Positions 7,744 to 16,821 are shown, counted from the stretch's first letter. The stretch: 64,000 nucleotides of DNA from UBA5336 sp964506685 (GCA_964506685.1 CAZDMQ010000010.1:1-64000); one strand, 5' to 3'. Numbers and translations are program-made. Notes: generated by a model from the letters alone, not told the origin.

Positions 7744-8909
7744 CACAGCGTCCGCGCGATCAGCAGCTTCATCACCTCGTTGGCGCCGCCATAGATGCGC
7801 TGGACGCGGGCATCGGCATACATCTGGGCGATCGGGTATTCGTCCATGTAGCCATAACCGCCATGCAGCTGCACGCACTCGTCGATGATCTTGCACTGCA
7901 GGTCCGAGATCCAGTACTTGCTCATGGAGGCGGTGGCCGCATCGAGCTCGCCCTTCAGCAAGAGATCGGTGCAATGGTCGGCAAAGACCCGCGCCACCGT
8001 TGCCTCGGTCTTGCACTCGGCCAGCTTGAACTGGGTATTCTGGAAATCGAAGATGGTCTTGCCGAAGGCCTTGCGCTGTTTCACATAGGCGATGGTCTCG
8101 GTGAGCGCGCGCTCGATCATCCCGATGCCCTGCAGCCCGATGATGTGTCGCTCCTGCGGCAACTGCTGCATCAGCTGCACGAAGCCCCGTCCCTCCTCGC
8201 CGCCGAGCAGGGCATCGGCCGGCACCTTCACGTCATTGAAGAATAGCTCCGAGGTATCGGCTGCATGCTGGCCGACCTTGTCGAGGTTCCGCCCGCGCTG
8301 GAAGCCCTCGACCTCGTCGGTGTCGACCAGCATCAGCGAGATGCCCTTCGCCCCCTCGGACGGATCGGTCTTGGCGACCAGCACGATCAGGTCTGCTGTC
8401 TGGCCGTTCGAGATGAACGTCTTCGAGCCGTTGATGACATAGCCATTGCCATCCTTGCGGGCCGTCGTCTTCACGTTCTGGAGATCGGAGCCGGTGCCCG
8501 GCTCAGACATGGCGATGGCGAGAACCTTCTCGCCGCTCGCACATTTCGGCAGCCATTTCCGCTTCTGCTCCTCGGTGCCGTAGTGCAGGATATAGGGCGC
8601 AATGATCGCATTGTGCAGGGTGATGCCGAAGCCGTCGACGCCCTTCCACTGCTGCTGTTCGATGATCACCGCCTCATGCCGGAAATCGCCGCCAGCCCCG
8701 CCATATTCCTCGGGGATGGACGCGCACAGCAGGCCCATCTCGCCGGCTTTCGTCCACATCTCACGCGGCACCACACCGGCCTTCCGCCACTCGTTCACAT
8801 GCGGGGCGCAGTCCTTCTCGAAGAACTGGCCCACCGCATCGGAGAACATCGAGATCTCCTCCTCCTGGCGCCAGGCCGGCATCGGCACATCAAGCGGGGA
8901 CTGCAGCAT
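7743..8909 (-). CDS. Acyl-CoA dehydrogenase, long-chain (LCAD-like) type
   Basis: This 388-aa flavoprotein oxidises acyl-CoA to trans-2-enoyl-CoA and passes electrons to ETF. Family motifs are present: AIAMSEPGTGSDLQ in the flavin-contacting region, YVKQRKAFGKTIFDFQNTQF, and the C-terminal QLHGGYGYMDEYPIAQMYAD. The C-terminal loop reads IYGGANEVM, without the YEGT catalytic Glu of short- and medium-chain enzymes. A Glu is instead present before AYVKQRKAFGK, as in long-chain enzymes. It is the first gene of the operon running down to fadJ, with GAGGGAG ahead of the ATG and a promoter plus operator about 50-95 nt upstream. Confidence 0.92.
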   Translation of the reverse strand: MLQSPLDVPMPAWRQEEEISMFSDAVGQFFEKDCAPHVNEWRKAGVVPREMWTKAGEMGLLCASIPEEYGGAGGDFRHEAVIIEQQQWKGVDGFGITLHNAIIAPYILHYGTEEQKRKWLPKCASGEKVLAIAMSEPGTGSDLQNVKTTARKDGNGYVINGSKTFISNGQTADLIVLVAKTDPSEGAKGISLMLVDTDEVEGFQRGRNLDKVGQHAADTSELFFNDVKVPADALLGGEEGRGFVQLMQQLPQERHIIGLQGIGMIERALTETIAYVKQRKAFGKTIFDFQNTQFKLAECKTEATVARVFADHCTDLLLKGELDAATASMSKYWISDLQCKIIDECVQLHGGYGYMDEYPIAQMYADARVQRIYGGANEVMKLLIARTL

Positions 8910-8957
8910 GTCGAACTCCCTCGAAATCGGTGTGGCGCCCCTCCGGACGCTTGTCGT

Positions 8958-8976
8958 TTACGTTCACGTCAACGTC
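8958..8976. promoter_or_regulatory. Near-palindromic operator at the beta-oxidation operon promoter
   Basis: The sequence TTACGTTCACGTCAACGTC contains a 16-bp dyad, ACGTT-n-ACGT-n-AACGT. It differs from the element upstream of the merR gene (11916-11934) at only 3 of 19 positions. It abuts the -10 hexamer of the predicted promoter, a position typical for repression. MerR-family regulators of fatty-acid and branched-chain catabolism (LiuR type) bind ACGT-rich palindromes, so the nearby MerR protein is the obvious ligand (inference). Confidence 0.72.
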
Positions 8977-9004
8977 TTATAGCAAGGTCGCCGCTGTTTG
9001 TCGA
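8976..9004 (-). promoter_or_regulatory. Predicted sigma70 promoter of the acd-fadA-fadJ operon
   Basis: On the minus strand TCGACA (9004-8999) and TATAAG (8981-8976) each match five of six consensus bases and are separated by exactly 17 bp. The operator begins at the last base of the -10 element. The predicted start of transcription is about 60 nt upstream of the dehydrogenase ATG. Confidence 0.6.
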
Positions 9005-9024
9005 AGCCTGCCCATGGGTAAGGG

Positions 9025-9198
9025 TCAGTCGGAAAGACGCTGCCAGCGCAGGCCCGGAAACGCTGCAAATTCGCCGTCGAAGCGCATCACCTGCGTCTCG
9101 CCCTCGATCGCAGCCGCAAGTGACACCGGGGCGGCCCCGCCAGCCGGATCATTCCCGACACAGGCATTCAGCAGGACACTCGCGTCCGGAAGGATCAT
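9025..9198 (-). pseudogene. Internally deleted PIN-domain (VapC-type) toxin remnant
   Basis: The 57-codon frame begins MILPDASVLLNAC, the signature first strand of PIN-domain ribonucleases with the first catalytic Asp. It ends VMRFDGEFAAFPGLRW, the characteristic C-terminus of VapC proteins (usually DRDFARFPGLRW). A normal VapC has about 125-135 residues, so roughly 70-80 residues holding the other acidic catalytic residues are missing. The two ends are still in frame. No antitoxin gene is recognisable beside it. It lies between the two acyl-CoA dehydrogenase genes on the same strand and is best read as a dead remnant. Confidence 0.65.
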
Positions 9199-9349
9199 CC
9201 CGCCCGGCCCGCGACAGGACCGGCCCGTTGTCTTCGACCGCCGCACCAGTTCCATAACGCCTGTCCCGCCGCTCCCGGAACCGGACACGGGCATCAGGCA
9301 TGAACACGTCAAACCGGGACGACCTCGCCCACCCCGATTCGCCGGCCCC

Positions 9350-11134
9350 TCAGAACGCCTCCGCATCGAGCGCCATCATCGTGTCCGAACCGGCCTTCAG
9401 CTTGGCGAGATGGGCCCCGGCCTCCGGCAGGATCCGCTCCATGAAATACCGGCCCGTGACCAGCTTGTCTGCATAGAACCGCTCGCCCGCATCGGCTTTC
9501 GCCAGCGCCACCTCGGCCATCCGTGCCCACATATAGGCCAGCGCCGTCAGGCCGAAGATCTGAAGATAGTCGGTCGAGGCCGCCCCGGCATTGTTGAAAT
9601 TCGCCATGCCGTTCTGCATCAGCCAGTTGGTGCCGTCCTGCAATTGCGCCCGGGCGGTCTTCAGCCCCTCGACATAGGGCGCCATGGCCGCCGTCTCCTG
9701 GTGCTCGGCAATATAGTCGTCCAGTTCGGCGAAGAAGGTGAAGATGGCCCGGCCGGAGTCGGCCGCCAGCTTGCGCCCCACGAGGTCGAGCGCCTGGATG
9801 CCATTCGTGCCTTCGTAGATCAGCGAGATCCGGCAGTCGCGGACGATCTGCTCGAGCCCCCATTCCCGCGTGAACCCCGAGCCGCCATGCACCTGCAGCG
9901 CGTCATTGCACGCCTTGTAGCCGCGATCGGTGAGGAATGCCTTCACGACCGGGGTCATCAGCGCCATGTAATCGCCGGCCTTCTCCCGCACCCCCGCATC
10001 GGGGCTCCTGTGCAGGAGGTCGCCATGCAGCGCGACCCAGTAGGCAAAGGCCCGCGCCCCTTCGATGAACGCTTTCTGGTCCATCAGCATCCGCCGGACA
10101 TCCGGGTGGACGATGATCGGATCGGCCGGCCTGTCCGGGGCAACCGCCCCCGACAGCGAGCGGCCCTGGATGCGCTCGCGGGCAAAATCGGCAGCGTTCT
10201 GGTAAGCCACCTCGGCCTGCGACAGCCCCTGCAGGCCGACCCCCAGCCGCGCCTCGTTCATCATCACGAACATGGTGCGCATGCCCTTGTGTTCCTCGCC
10301 CACGAGCCAGCCGGTCGCCCCGTCATAATTCATCACGCAGGTCGCATTGCCGTGGATCCCCATCTTCTCCTCGAGCCCGCCGCAGGTGACGGCATTGCGC
10401 GCGCCGAGCGAACCGTCCGCATTGACGAGGAACTTCGGCACGACAAACAGTGAGATGCCCTTGATGCCATCGGGGGCGCCGTCGATCCGGGCGAGCACGA
10501 GATGGATGATGTTCCCGGTGAGATCCTGTTCGCCGCCAGAGATCCAGATCTTCTGGCCGGTAATCCTGTAGCTGCCATCGGCCTCTGGCACCGCCCGCGT
10601 GCGGATCAGGCCGAGATCGGTGCCGCATTGCGGTTCGGTGAGGTTCATCGTGCCGGCCCACTCACCGGACGCCATCTTCGGCCCATAAAGCTGCTTCTGC
10701 GCATCCGAGCCGCCCGCCATCAGCGCCTGGTAGGCGCCATGGGTCAGCCCCGGATACATCCCGAACGCCATGTTCGCCGACGACACCATCTCGGTCCACG
10801 CCACGTTCAGCACATGCGGAAGTCCCTGCCCGCCCATCTCCGGCTCCGCCGAGAGCGCGGGCCAGCCATTCTCCACCAGCTGGCGATAGGCCTCAGGGAA
10901 ACCGGCAGGCGTGCTCACTGTACCGTCATCGTGCCGGGCGCACCCTTCCGCGTCGCCGACCCGGTTGAGCGGGAACAACACTTCGGAGGCAAACCGCCCG
11001 CCTTCATCGAGGATCTGGTCGACCACGTCCGGGCTGGCATCGGCAAAGCCGCCGAGATTGGAATAGGCCTGGATCGCGAGCAGTTCATGCAGCAGGAACT
11101 TCATTTCGCGGGTGGGGGCTATGTAGCGGGGCAT
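9350..11134 (-). CDS. Acyl-CoA dehydrogenase, long form (DmdC/FadE-like, 594 aa)
   Basis: This 594-aa acyl-CoA dehydrogenase has the long architecture with an extra C-terminal helical domain, as in 3-methylmercaptopropionyl-CoA dehydrogenase (DmdC) and related broad acyl-CoA dehydrogenases. Visible motifs are MNLTEPQCGTDLG, GQKIWISGGEQD, and the catalytic Glu in IYEGTNGIQALDLVGRKL. GAGGAG lies ahead of the ATG at 11134. The upstream 278-bp gap contains TCACGTC (11260-11266), a partial match to the operator found at the two neighbouring promoters. The substrate cannot be told from sequence; a DmdC role would need DMSP-pathway partners, and only a DmdB-like ligase (33036-34661) is in view. Confidence 0.9.
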   Translation of the reverse strand: MPRYIAPTREMKFLLHELLAIQAYSNLGGFADASPDVVDQILDEGGRFASEVLFPLNRVGDAEGCARHDDGTVSTPAGFPEAYRQLVENGWPALSAEPEMGGQGLPHVLNVAWTEMVSSANMAFGMYPGLTHGAYQALMAGGSDAQKQLYGPKMASGEWAGTMNLTEPQCGTDLGLIRTRAVPEADGSYRITGQKIWISGGEQDLTGNIIHLVLARIDGAPDGIKGISLFVVPKFLVNADGSLGARNAVTCGGLEEKMGIHGNATCVMNYDGATGWLVGEEHKGMRTMFVMMNEARLGVGLQGLSQAEVAYQNAADFARERIQGRSLSGAVAPDRPADPIIVHPDVRRMLMDQKAFIEGARAFAYWVALHGDLLHRSPDAGVREKAGDYMALMTPVVKAFLTDRGYKACNDALQVHGGSGFTREWGLEQIVRDCRISLIYEGTNGIQALDLVGRKLAADSGRAIFTFFAELDDYIAEHQETAAMAPYVEGLKTARAQLQDGTNWLMQNGMANFNNAGAASTDYLQIFGLTALAYMWARMAEVALAKADAGERFYADKLVTGRYFMERILPEAGAHLAKLKAGSDTMMALDAEAF

Positions 11135-11412
11135 CGGTTCACTCCTCGGTCTCGTGTGACCGGAGCGGCGGGGCCGGCGGGGCGAAGGTGCGGGCTGGGG
11201 GCTGGTCCCTTCCCCCTCGCCGCGATCCGGTTCCCCGGTGGCCCGTCATCGCCGCCCGGTCACGTCTTTACAGTTTGCTTTCGTCCAGTCAGCTCTGACG
11301 ATCCTCTGCGGGTGCCTTGCACGGACGAGGCGTTCAGTGCAGGCCGGTCGGCAGGCACGGCACGGTTGACCGCCGGATCCGGCCGGCCCGACCCGGCGCA
11401 TTCCGGAGGCAG

Positions 11413-11895
11413 TCAGCTGTCGGTGTCCATCCGGGCGCGGGCCACCTTGCCATAGGCCGCGACGCGTTCGGCGTCCTCCTCGCCGGGGCCGACCCGTGCC
11501 AGCTGCTCCTTCGCCCAGGCGATGCCCTGGTCGAGCGCTTCCAGCGCATGCTCGATGTCGCGGCGCTGCTCGCGCAGGCGGATCGCCTGCTCCTCGAATT
11601 TCCTGAGGCTGAGGCGAAGCTGTGTGCGCTGGCCGTCGCCGAGCCCGTAGAGATCAAGAATCTCGCGGATATCGGCCAGTGGCAGGCCGACCCGCTTGCC
11701 GCGCAGGATCAGCTTCAGCCGTGCCCGGTCGCGATTGGAATAGACCCGCATCATCCCGTCGCGCGCGGGATGCAGCATGTCCTTGTCCTCGTAGAAGCGC
11801 AACGCTCGCGGCGTGACCCCGAACTCCCTGGCCAGTTCGGAGATCGTGAAGGTGCGGTTGTCGGCGGCGGAGAGGGATTTTTCTGTATCTGGCAT
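11413..11895 (-). CDS. MerR-family transcriptional regulator of fatty-acid/acyl-CoA catabolism
   Basis: This 160-aa protein has a MerR winged helix-turn-helix near residues 16-85 (FTISELAREFGVTPRALRFYEDKDML, shown in part) and a C-terminal coiled-coil dimerisation helix rich in Arg/Glu. There is no Cys cluster typical of metal sensors. It is grouped with acyl-CoA dehydrogenases, as LiuR-type MerR regulators are. I start it at ATG 11895 because a -10 like CATAAC lies only 6 nt upstream and an operator 21 nt upstream, whereas a start at 11943 would put the operator inside the gene. No Shine-Dalgarno is visible, which fits a leaderless mRNA. Confidence 0.88.
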   Translation of the reverse strand: MPDTEKSLSAADNRTFTISELAREFGVTPRALRFYEDKDMLHPARDGMMRVYSNRDRARLKLILRGKRVGLPLADIREILDLYGLGDGQRTQLRLSLRKFEEQAIRLREQRRDIEHALEALDQGIAWAKEQLARVGPGEEDAERVAAYGKVARARMDTDS

Positions 11896-11901
11896 GAAAT
11901 T

Positions 11902-11930
11902 GTTATGCCGCAGCCTTACGCGAACGTCAA
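11902..11930 (-). promoter_or_regulatory. Predicted promoter of the merR-type gene, giving a leaderless transcript
   Basis: On the minus strand TTGACG (11930-11925) and CATAAC (11907-11902) are spaced by 17 bp. With a usual 6-7 nt to the start site, transcription would begin at or next to the ATG at 11895, which explains the absence of a ribosome binding site. The -35 hexamer lies within the operator. Confidence 0.5.
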
Positions 11931-11934
11931 CGTC
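11916..11934. promoter_or_regulatory. Second copy of the ACGT-dyad operator, at the merR promoter
   Basis: TTACGCGAACGTCAACGTC is identical to the operon operator at 8958-8976 in 16 of 19 positions. It overlaps the predicted -35 box of the regulator gene, which suggests autoregulation by the MerR protein. Confidence 0.7.
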
Positions 11935-12110
11935 ATGCGCCATGGGACGCGTCCGCCACGAATCGGATTACAGATGCAACGACAACCTCAACCTGCCGGG
12001 CAGACCCATGGAGACAGGCGATCGGAACGATCCGTTCACACCCCTTCCACAGACGCAATCGAAGCGCTGCACAGGATTGGCATTCCGGCCAATGGCGGAG
12101 CTGCCGTCGA

Positions 12111-12126
12111 TTAACTAATCCTTAAC
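12111..12126. promoter_or_regulatory. CtrA binding site upstream of podJ
   Basis: TTAACTAATCCTTAAC is a perfect TTAA-N7-TTAA(C) CtrA box, 93 nt before the podJ-like ATG. CtrA is the master cell-cycle regulator of Caulobacter relatives. A GAATC site (CcrM-type GANTC) also occurs at 11960-11964 in the same gap. Confidence 0.8.
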
Positions 12127-12218
12127 GAGAAGCCGCCCACTCCCGATCATCAGAGTGACATGGCCCCGACAATCGCGTGGGCGGTTGGTGACGGGCTCGG
12201 CGCAGAACGGAGCCTGGA

Positions 12219-15200
12219 ATGAACGACCATCAGGGTTGGAATATCAAGGGCATACATGCGCGAGCCCGCGATGCTGCGCGTGATGCCGCGCGCCGCGAAG
12301 GCCTGACGCTCGGCGAGTACCTGTCCCGCCTGCTCACCGAGGAAGGTGGCAACCTGCGCGGCCGTCAGGCCCGGGAACAGCGCCAGATGAACGAGGTGCC
12401 CCCGCCCCGTCCCCCGCAAGACGCCTATGATGCCGAAGCCGGGGCGGACGACACCTACGCGGCCCTCGACCGCCTCACCCACCGCATCGAGGCCGTCGAA
12501 GCGCGGTCCACGCTGGCCATTTCAGGGATCGACCAGTCGGTCGTCGGCCTGCTCAAGCGGCTCGAACGGGCCGACCAGGCCAATAGCGAGCTGGGCAGCC
12601 ATGTCGACGGGCTGATGGAGGACATCCGCGAGACCCATGATGGTCTCAAGCGCGCAATCGAACGGCTCGAAGCCGATGATTCCTCGCACCGCGCACTCGA
12701 AGGCATGCGGGCCATCGAAACGGCGCTCACCCGGCTGGCCGATCACGTCTACGCCGAAGGCGAGGCAACCCAGAACGAGACCGAGGCCATCCGGGGCCGT
12801 GTCGAATCCGGCTTTGCCGACCTGGGCGAGCGGGTCGAGGGCATGGAAGCGGCCGTCAACACCCGCCTGAGCGAAGCAAATGCGCGGTTCGACCAGGCGG
12901 TCGAGGCCGCCGAGCAGAGAAGCCAGGGCGCCGCCAATCATCTCGCCGACCAGTTCCGCCAGTTCGAGAAATCGGTGCTGCAGCGCCTTGACACCGCCGA
13001 GGCCGCACTCGGGGAGTCCGGCGCGCTGAACCAGCGGATCGAGGCGCTCGAAAGCGGCATGTCGGACGCCATCGGCACGCTCGAGAACACGCTGCAGACC
13101 CTGCAGGCCCGGCTCGAAGTTGCCGAGGCCGGCACCGATTCCGCCCTCAACCGCCTGCAGGACACGCTCGGCACGCTCGACACAAGGATCCAGTCGGTGG
13201 CCGAACAGGCCGCGTCCGAGACCGGCCGGAAGCTGAAGGTCGAGTTCGAGACCCGCTTCGAGGGGCTCGCCGAATCCCTGCGCGCCTCCATCGACCGGAC
13301 CCGGGACGAACTCGCCGGACAGATCGAGACCGCTGCCGCCGCCGCCGACCCGGCCATCTTCCACGCCCTGCGCAGCGATATCGACGGGCTGCGCATCACC
13401 CTCGAACAGAGCGACCAGCGACATGCCGAGGCGCTCTCGGTCCTGTCAGACCGGCTCGACACCACGGTCAGCGACGTCAATCGCCGCGCCCGGTCGATCA
13501 ATGGCGAGATGGAAAGCCTGCGCAGCGAGCTCACCGATGCCTCCAGCCAGCTCGCCGATGCCTGCACCCAGGCCGGTGCGGCAGACCGGCAGCTGGCAAA
13601 CACGCACCAGCGCCTCGATGCCCTCGAGGAGCGGCTCGAAACCGTCGCCCAGTCAGATGGTGACGGCCCTGCCGCCGGGGCAGTCGCCGACCGGCTCGAC
13701 CAGTTCGCCGCCAGCGTCGAGCAGCGGCTGTCCTATGTCGAGGCCGGCGTGTCCGGCATGGGCGAGGCGAACGTGCTCGCCGTGCAGGAAGACGTTGCCC
13801 GGCTCTCCCACCTCGTCACCACGCGCCTCGACGGCCTCGAAGCGCGCGAGACCGAGACCGTCGGCCGGATTGGCGAGCAGATGTCGCGCCTGACCGAAAC
13901 GCTGGACGAGCGGATCGAGACCAGCGAGCGCAACAGCGCCTCGGCCATCGAACAGCTTGGCCAGTCGGTCGCCAACATCACCCGCCGCATGGAAGCCCGG
14001 CACAACCAGGCCCTCTCGGCCATGGACGAGAAACTTGCCGCCGCCCAGCGCCAGCAGGATGCCCGCCTGAGTGAGGCGCTGTCCCAGGTTTCGGCCCGGC
14101 TAAGCGAGATGCAGTCGGTGTCGCGCGAGACCGTCTCCCCGATCCAGCGCGCCATCGCCTCGCTGGCCGGCCGGCTCGAAGCCCTCGAATCCTTCAATGC
14201 GCCCCCCTTCACGGACGCGGCAGCGGAACAGGAGGCGTTTGGCGACGGAGAGCCTCCGCGCCCTTTCGCCTCGGCGCCGGACGCTGACGCGCGTTCGGCG
14301 GACACCGACCCCCACGCTGCGACCGGCGACGATGACGGGGTCACCCTGGAAGACCTGACCGCCGACACCCACCCCGCACCGTCAGCGGCGGCCTGGCAGG
14401 ACGACTGGGCAGACGCCGGAGCCGACCCGGAGCCACACGCCTGGACCGAAGCCCGGCCGGAACCGGAACCCGCCCCTACCCCCGCACCCGCCGAAGCGGC
14501 GCAGCCGGAGGCAGCAATCGCAGCTGCCGACGGGGCAGCCGGCGAAGACGCACCGGACCTCAACGCCACCGCCGAGGCGGCCATGGAGGACCGGCGGCAG
14601 GCCAGCGCCGCGAAAACGATCACGGGTGGCCCCTGGCGACAGGTGCTGCGCGAACGCCTTGGCGTGGCCCGCATGACGCCGGCAGCGCCCCCCGCTTCGG
14701 ACGCCGACGATACCGCAACGGCAGCGGCGGCAGACGACGACGATCCCTTCGGCGCGTTCGGCGAGGTGTCCCCCGCCATGGACGCCGGCGCCCCCTCTGA
14801 CGTCCCGGACGAAGCTGCCGCAGAGCACGCGCCCGATCCGCTCGACCCGGCCGACCCGGCCACCGAACATGACCCCTGGCAGGAAATGCTGCAGCCGCGT
14901 CCCGGCGGGGACTTCGATGTCGAGCCGCCCTCTCCCGACGTGACCATCGGCGCCTATGCCGAGGATTTCGCTGGCGGAGAGGCCCGCTTCTCCGCCGCCG
15001 ATGAAGCGGCTTCAGGCGAAGACGAAGACGAGGACGAGGATGAGGACGAGGACTTCGACCCCATCGCCGAGCTCGAAGGCTGGGCCGATGCGGGCGACGC
15101 CGATGCGGGCCCTTCCCGCTCCGACGCCCTGCATCAGGACGTTTCGGCCGACCCGTCCCCGGAAACGACCGTCGCCGGTCGGGACGAAGGTCGCGACGCC

Positions 15201-16646
15201 GACGAGTCCGCCCTCTTTGACGAGGACGCCCCGCCCGCCCCGGCCCGCGATCTCCCCCGCCCCACCCTCTCCGAACAGGCCATGTCGCTGGAGGACGATA
15301 CCGGCGACTATCTCAAACGGGCCCGCGCCGCCGCCATCGCGGCTGCAGAGGACGAGGCGCAGAAAACGTCCCGCCGGCGCGCCGAGACCCCGGCCCGCGC
15401 CGGGGTCATCGCCGCCGCCACGATGGTCGGCCTCGCAACTGCCGGAACCGCCGGCTACCTCTATCTCCGCGGCAAGCAGTCTCCGGTCACCAACACACTG
15501 CCCGCCAGCGGCGCCGAAACCGCTGACAGCAGCAACGCCGCAGACATGCCGCCGGCGTCGGAGGCAGCGAACGCCATGGCCGCCCTGCTCGCGCAGCCCG
15601 GCGACGCCGGTCCCGAAATGCCGGCCACACCAGTCCCAGGCGCCCCTGCAGGAGACACCTCGCCGGACCTCGAAGACGTCCTGTTCGACGGTGCCCCGGA
15701 AACGGCCGCCGCCGCACCAGCGGCTTCCACCGCTCCCGCCACGGCCGGCGAGACCGACGGTCCGGCCAGCCAGGACCTGCAGCCGGTGGCGCTGCCGTCC
15801 GCGGCGCCTGCCGACCAGACGGTCTATCCACCCATCCCCGCCGGGCGCAGCATCCAGGACGCCGTGCGCGCCGGCGATCCCGTGGCAGAATTGCTGCACG
15901 GCCAGGACCTGATTGCCGACCGCGCCCATGAAGAAGGGGTGCGCCTCGTCACCGCTGCTGCCCGTGACGGGCTGGCGGCCGCGCAATATCGCCTCGCCAA
16001 GCTGCACGAGAAGGGGCTGGGCGTGCCCCGGGACATCGCAGCGGTCCGCGAATGGACCGAACGCGCCGCCAATGGCGGCAACATCAAGGCGATGCACGAC
16101 CTCGCCGTCTTCTACGCCGAGGGCGATGGCGGCGAACAGAGCTATACGAGGGCTGCCGAATGGTTTGGCAAGGCCGCCGCCCATGGCGTGGTCGACAGCC
16201 AGTTCAACCTGGCGGTCCTCTATGAGCGCGGTCTCGGCGTGACTCTCAATCTCGAGGAAGCGGCCTTCTGGTTCGCCGTCGCCGAGAAAGCAGGCGACAG
16301 TGGCGCCGGCGCCCGGCTTGATACCCTGCGCAACAAGATGCCTGCCGAGGCCCATGCCTCCGCCGTAGAGCGGGCCGGGCGCTGGAGGCCCAGCGAAGCG
16401 GACCCGCGCGCCAACGGCGTGTTCGAGCAGGTGAGCTGGGGCTTCGGTGCGCCCAATCAGGTGCGGGCGGTGCAGACGGCCCTGATCGCGCTCGGCCATG
16501 GCGAGGTGTCGGTCACCGGTGAGGTCGACGCGGCCACGCGCAGCGCCATCCGCGACTATGAGGCCGCAAGGGGGCTCGACGCCACCGGCGCGTTCACGCC
16601 TGCACTGGTCCGCAGTCTCAATGAGGGCGCGGCCAGCGCGAGCTGA
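12219..16646 (+). CDS. podJ: PodJ-like polar localization factor (coiled coil - TM - Sel1 - peptidoglycan-binding)
   Basis: This 1475-aa protein has the domain order of PodJ/PodJL polar organisers. Residues 60-650 form a long coiled coil with many Leu-spaced Glu/Arg heptads. Residues 660-1040 are acidic, Ala/Pro-rich and likely disordered, including an (ED)6 run near 934-945. A single transmembrane helix lies near 1060-1083 (AGVIAAATMVGLATAGTAGY). Periplasmic Sel1 repeats occupy about 1220-1370 (AAQYRLAKLHEKGLGVPRD). The C-terminus has a putative peptidoglycan-binding domain near 1407-1475. PodJ scaffolds polar factors in the cytoplasm and touches the wall in the periplasm. It is about 500 residues longer than Caulobacter PodJ, mostly in the linker. 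GGAGCC precedes the ATG and a CtrA box lies upstream. Confidence 0.88.
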   Translation: MNDHQGWNIKGIHARARDAARDAARREGLTLGEYLSRLLTEEGGNLRGRQAREQRQMNEVPPPRPPQDAYDAEAGADDTYAALDRLTHRIEAVEARSTLAISGIDQSVVGLLKRLERADQANSELGSHVDGLMEDIRETHDGLKRAIERLEADDSSHRALEGMRAIETALTRLADHVYAEGEATQNETEAIRGRVESGFADLGERVEGMEAAVNTRLSEANARFDQAVEAAEQRSQGAANHLADQFRQFEKSVLQRLDTAEAALGESGALNQRIEALESGMSDAIGTLENTLQTLQARLEVAEAGTDSALNRLQDTLGTLDTRIQSVAEQAASETGRKLKVEFETRFEGLAESLRASIDRTRDELAGQIETAAAAADPAIFHALRSDIDGLRITLEQSDQRHAEALSVLSDRLDTTVSDVNRRARSINGEMESLRSELTDASSQLADACTQAGAADRQLANTHQRLDALEERLETVAQSDGDGPAAGAVADRLDQFAASVEQRLSYVEAGVSGMGEANVLAVQEDVARLSHLVTTRLDGLEARETETVGRIGEQMSRLTETLDERIETSERNSASAIEQLGQSVANITRRMEARHNQALSAMDEKLAAAQRQQDARLSEALSQVSARLSEMQSVSRETVSPIQRAIASLAGRLEALESFNAPPFTDAAAEQEAFGDGEPPRPFASAPDADARSADTDPHAATGDDDGVTLEDLTADTHPAPSAAAWQDDWADAGADPEPHAWTEARPEPEPAPTPAPAEAAQPEAAIAAADGAAGEDAPDLNATAEAAMEDRRQASAAKTITGGPWRQVLRERLGVARMTPAAPPASDADDTATAAAADDDDPFGAFGEVSPAMDAGAPSDVPDEAAAEHAPDPLDPADPATEHDPWQEMLQPRPGGDFDVEPPSPDVTIGAYAEDFAGGEARFSAADEAASGEDEDEDEDEDEDFDPIAELEGWADAGDADAGPSRSDALHQDVSADPSPETTVAGRDEGRDADESALFDEDAPPAPARDLPRPTLSEQAMSLEDDTGDYLKRARAAAIAAAEDEAQKTSRRRAETPARAGVIAAATMVGLATAGTAGYLYLRGKQSPVTNTLPASGAETADSSNAADMPPASEAANAMAALLAQPGDAGPEMPATPVPGAPAGDTSPDLEDVLFDGAPETAAAAPAASTAPATAGETDGPASQDLQPVALPSAAPADQTVYPPIPAGRSIQDAVRAGDPVAELLHGQDLIADRAHEEGVRLVTAAARDGLAAAQYRLAKLHEKGLGVPRDIAAVREWTERAANGGNIKAMHDLAVFYAEGDGGEQSYTRAAEWFGKAAAHGVVDSQFNLAVLYERGLGVTLNLEEAAFWFAVAEKAGDSGAGARLDTLRNKMPAEAHASAVERAGRWRPSEADPRANGVFEQVSWGFGAPNQVRAVQTALIALGHGEVSVTGEVDAATRSAIRDYEAARGLDATGAFTPALVRSLNEGAASAS
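15018..15053 (+). repeat. Six tandem GAnGAn hexamers coding for (Glu-Asp)6
   Basis: Six consecutive 6-bp units GA(A/G)GA(C/T) lie inside the podJ linker and encode alternating Glu-Asp. Third-position variation shows they are not freshly expanded. Confidence 0.85.
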
Positions 16647-16821
16647 TCCCGGCGGCCCGCCGCTCCGGCGCAACGTCGGAACCAACCGGGCGGGTTTTCG
16701 CGCCGGGCGTTGTGGCGGAACCGGGACCCGAGGCACCGGTCTGCCGCGAAACGAGCGACGGCTGCCCTGCGCCGCTCGCTCTACGCCCTGCGCAATGCCC
16801 GCGCGCTCCCCGCACCGCCTG

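Noticed and set aside
7744..8016. Longer reading of the 69-aa membrane gene starting inside the dehydrogenase
   Set aside because: It would lie almost wholly within acyl-CoA dehydrogenase coding sequence; the TGATG start is the natural one.
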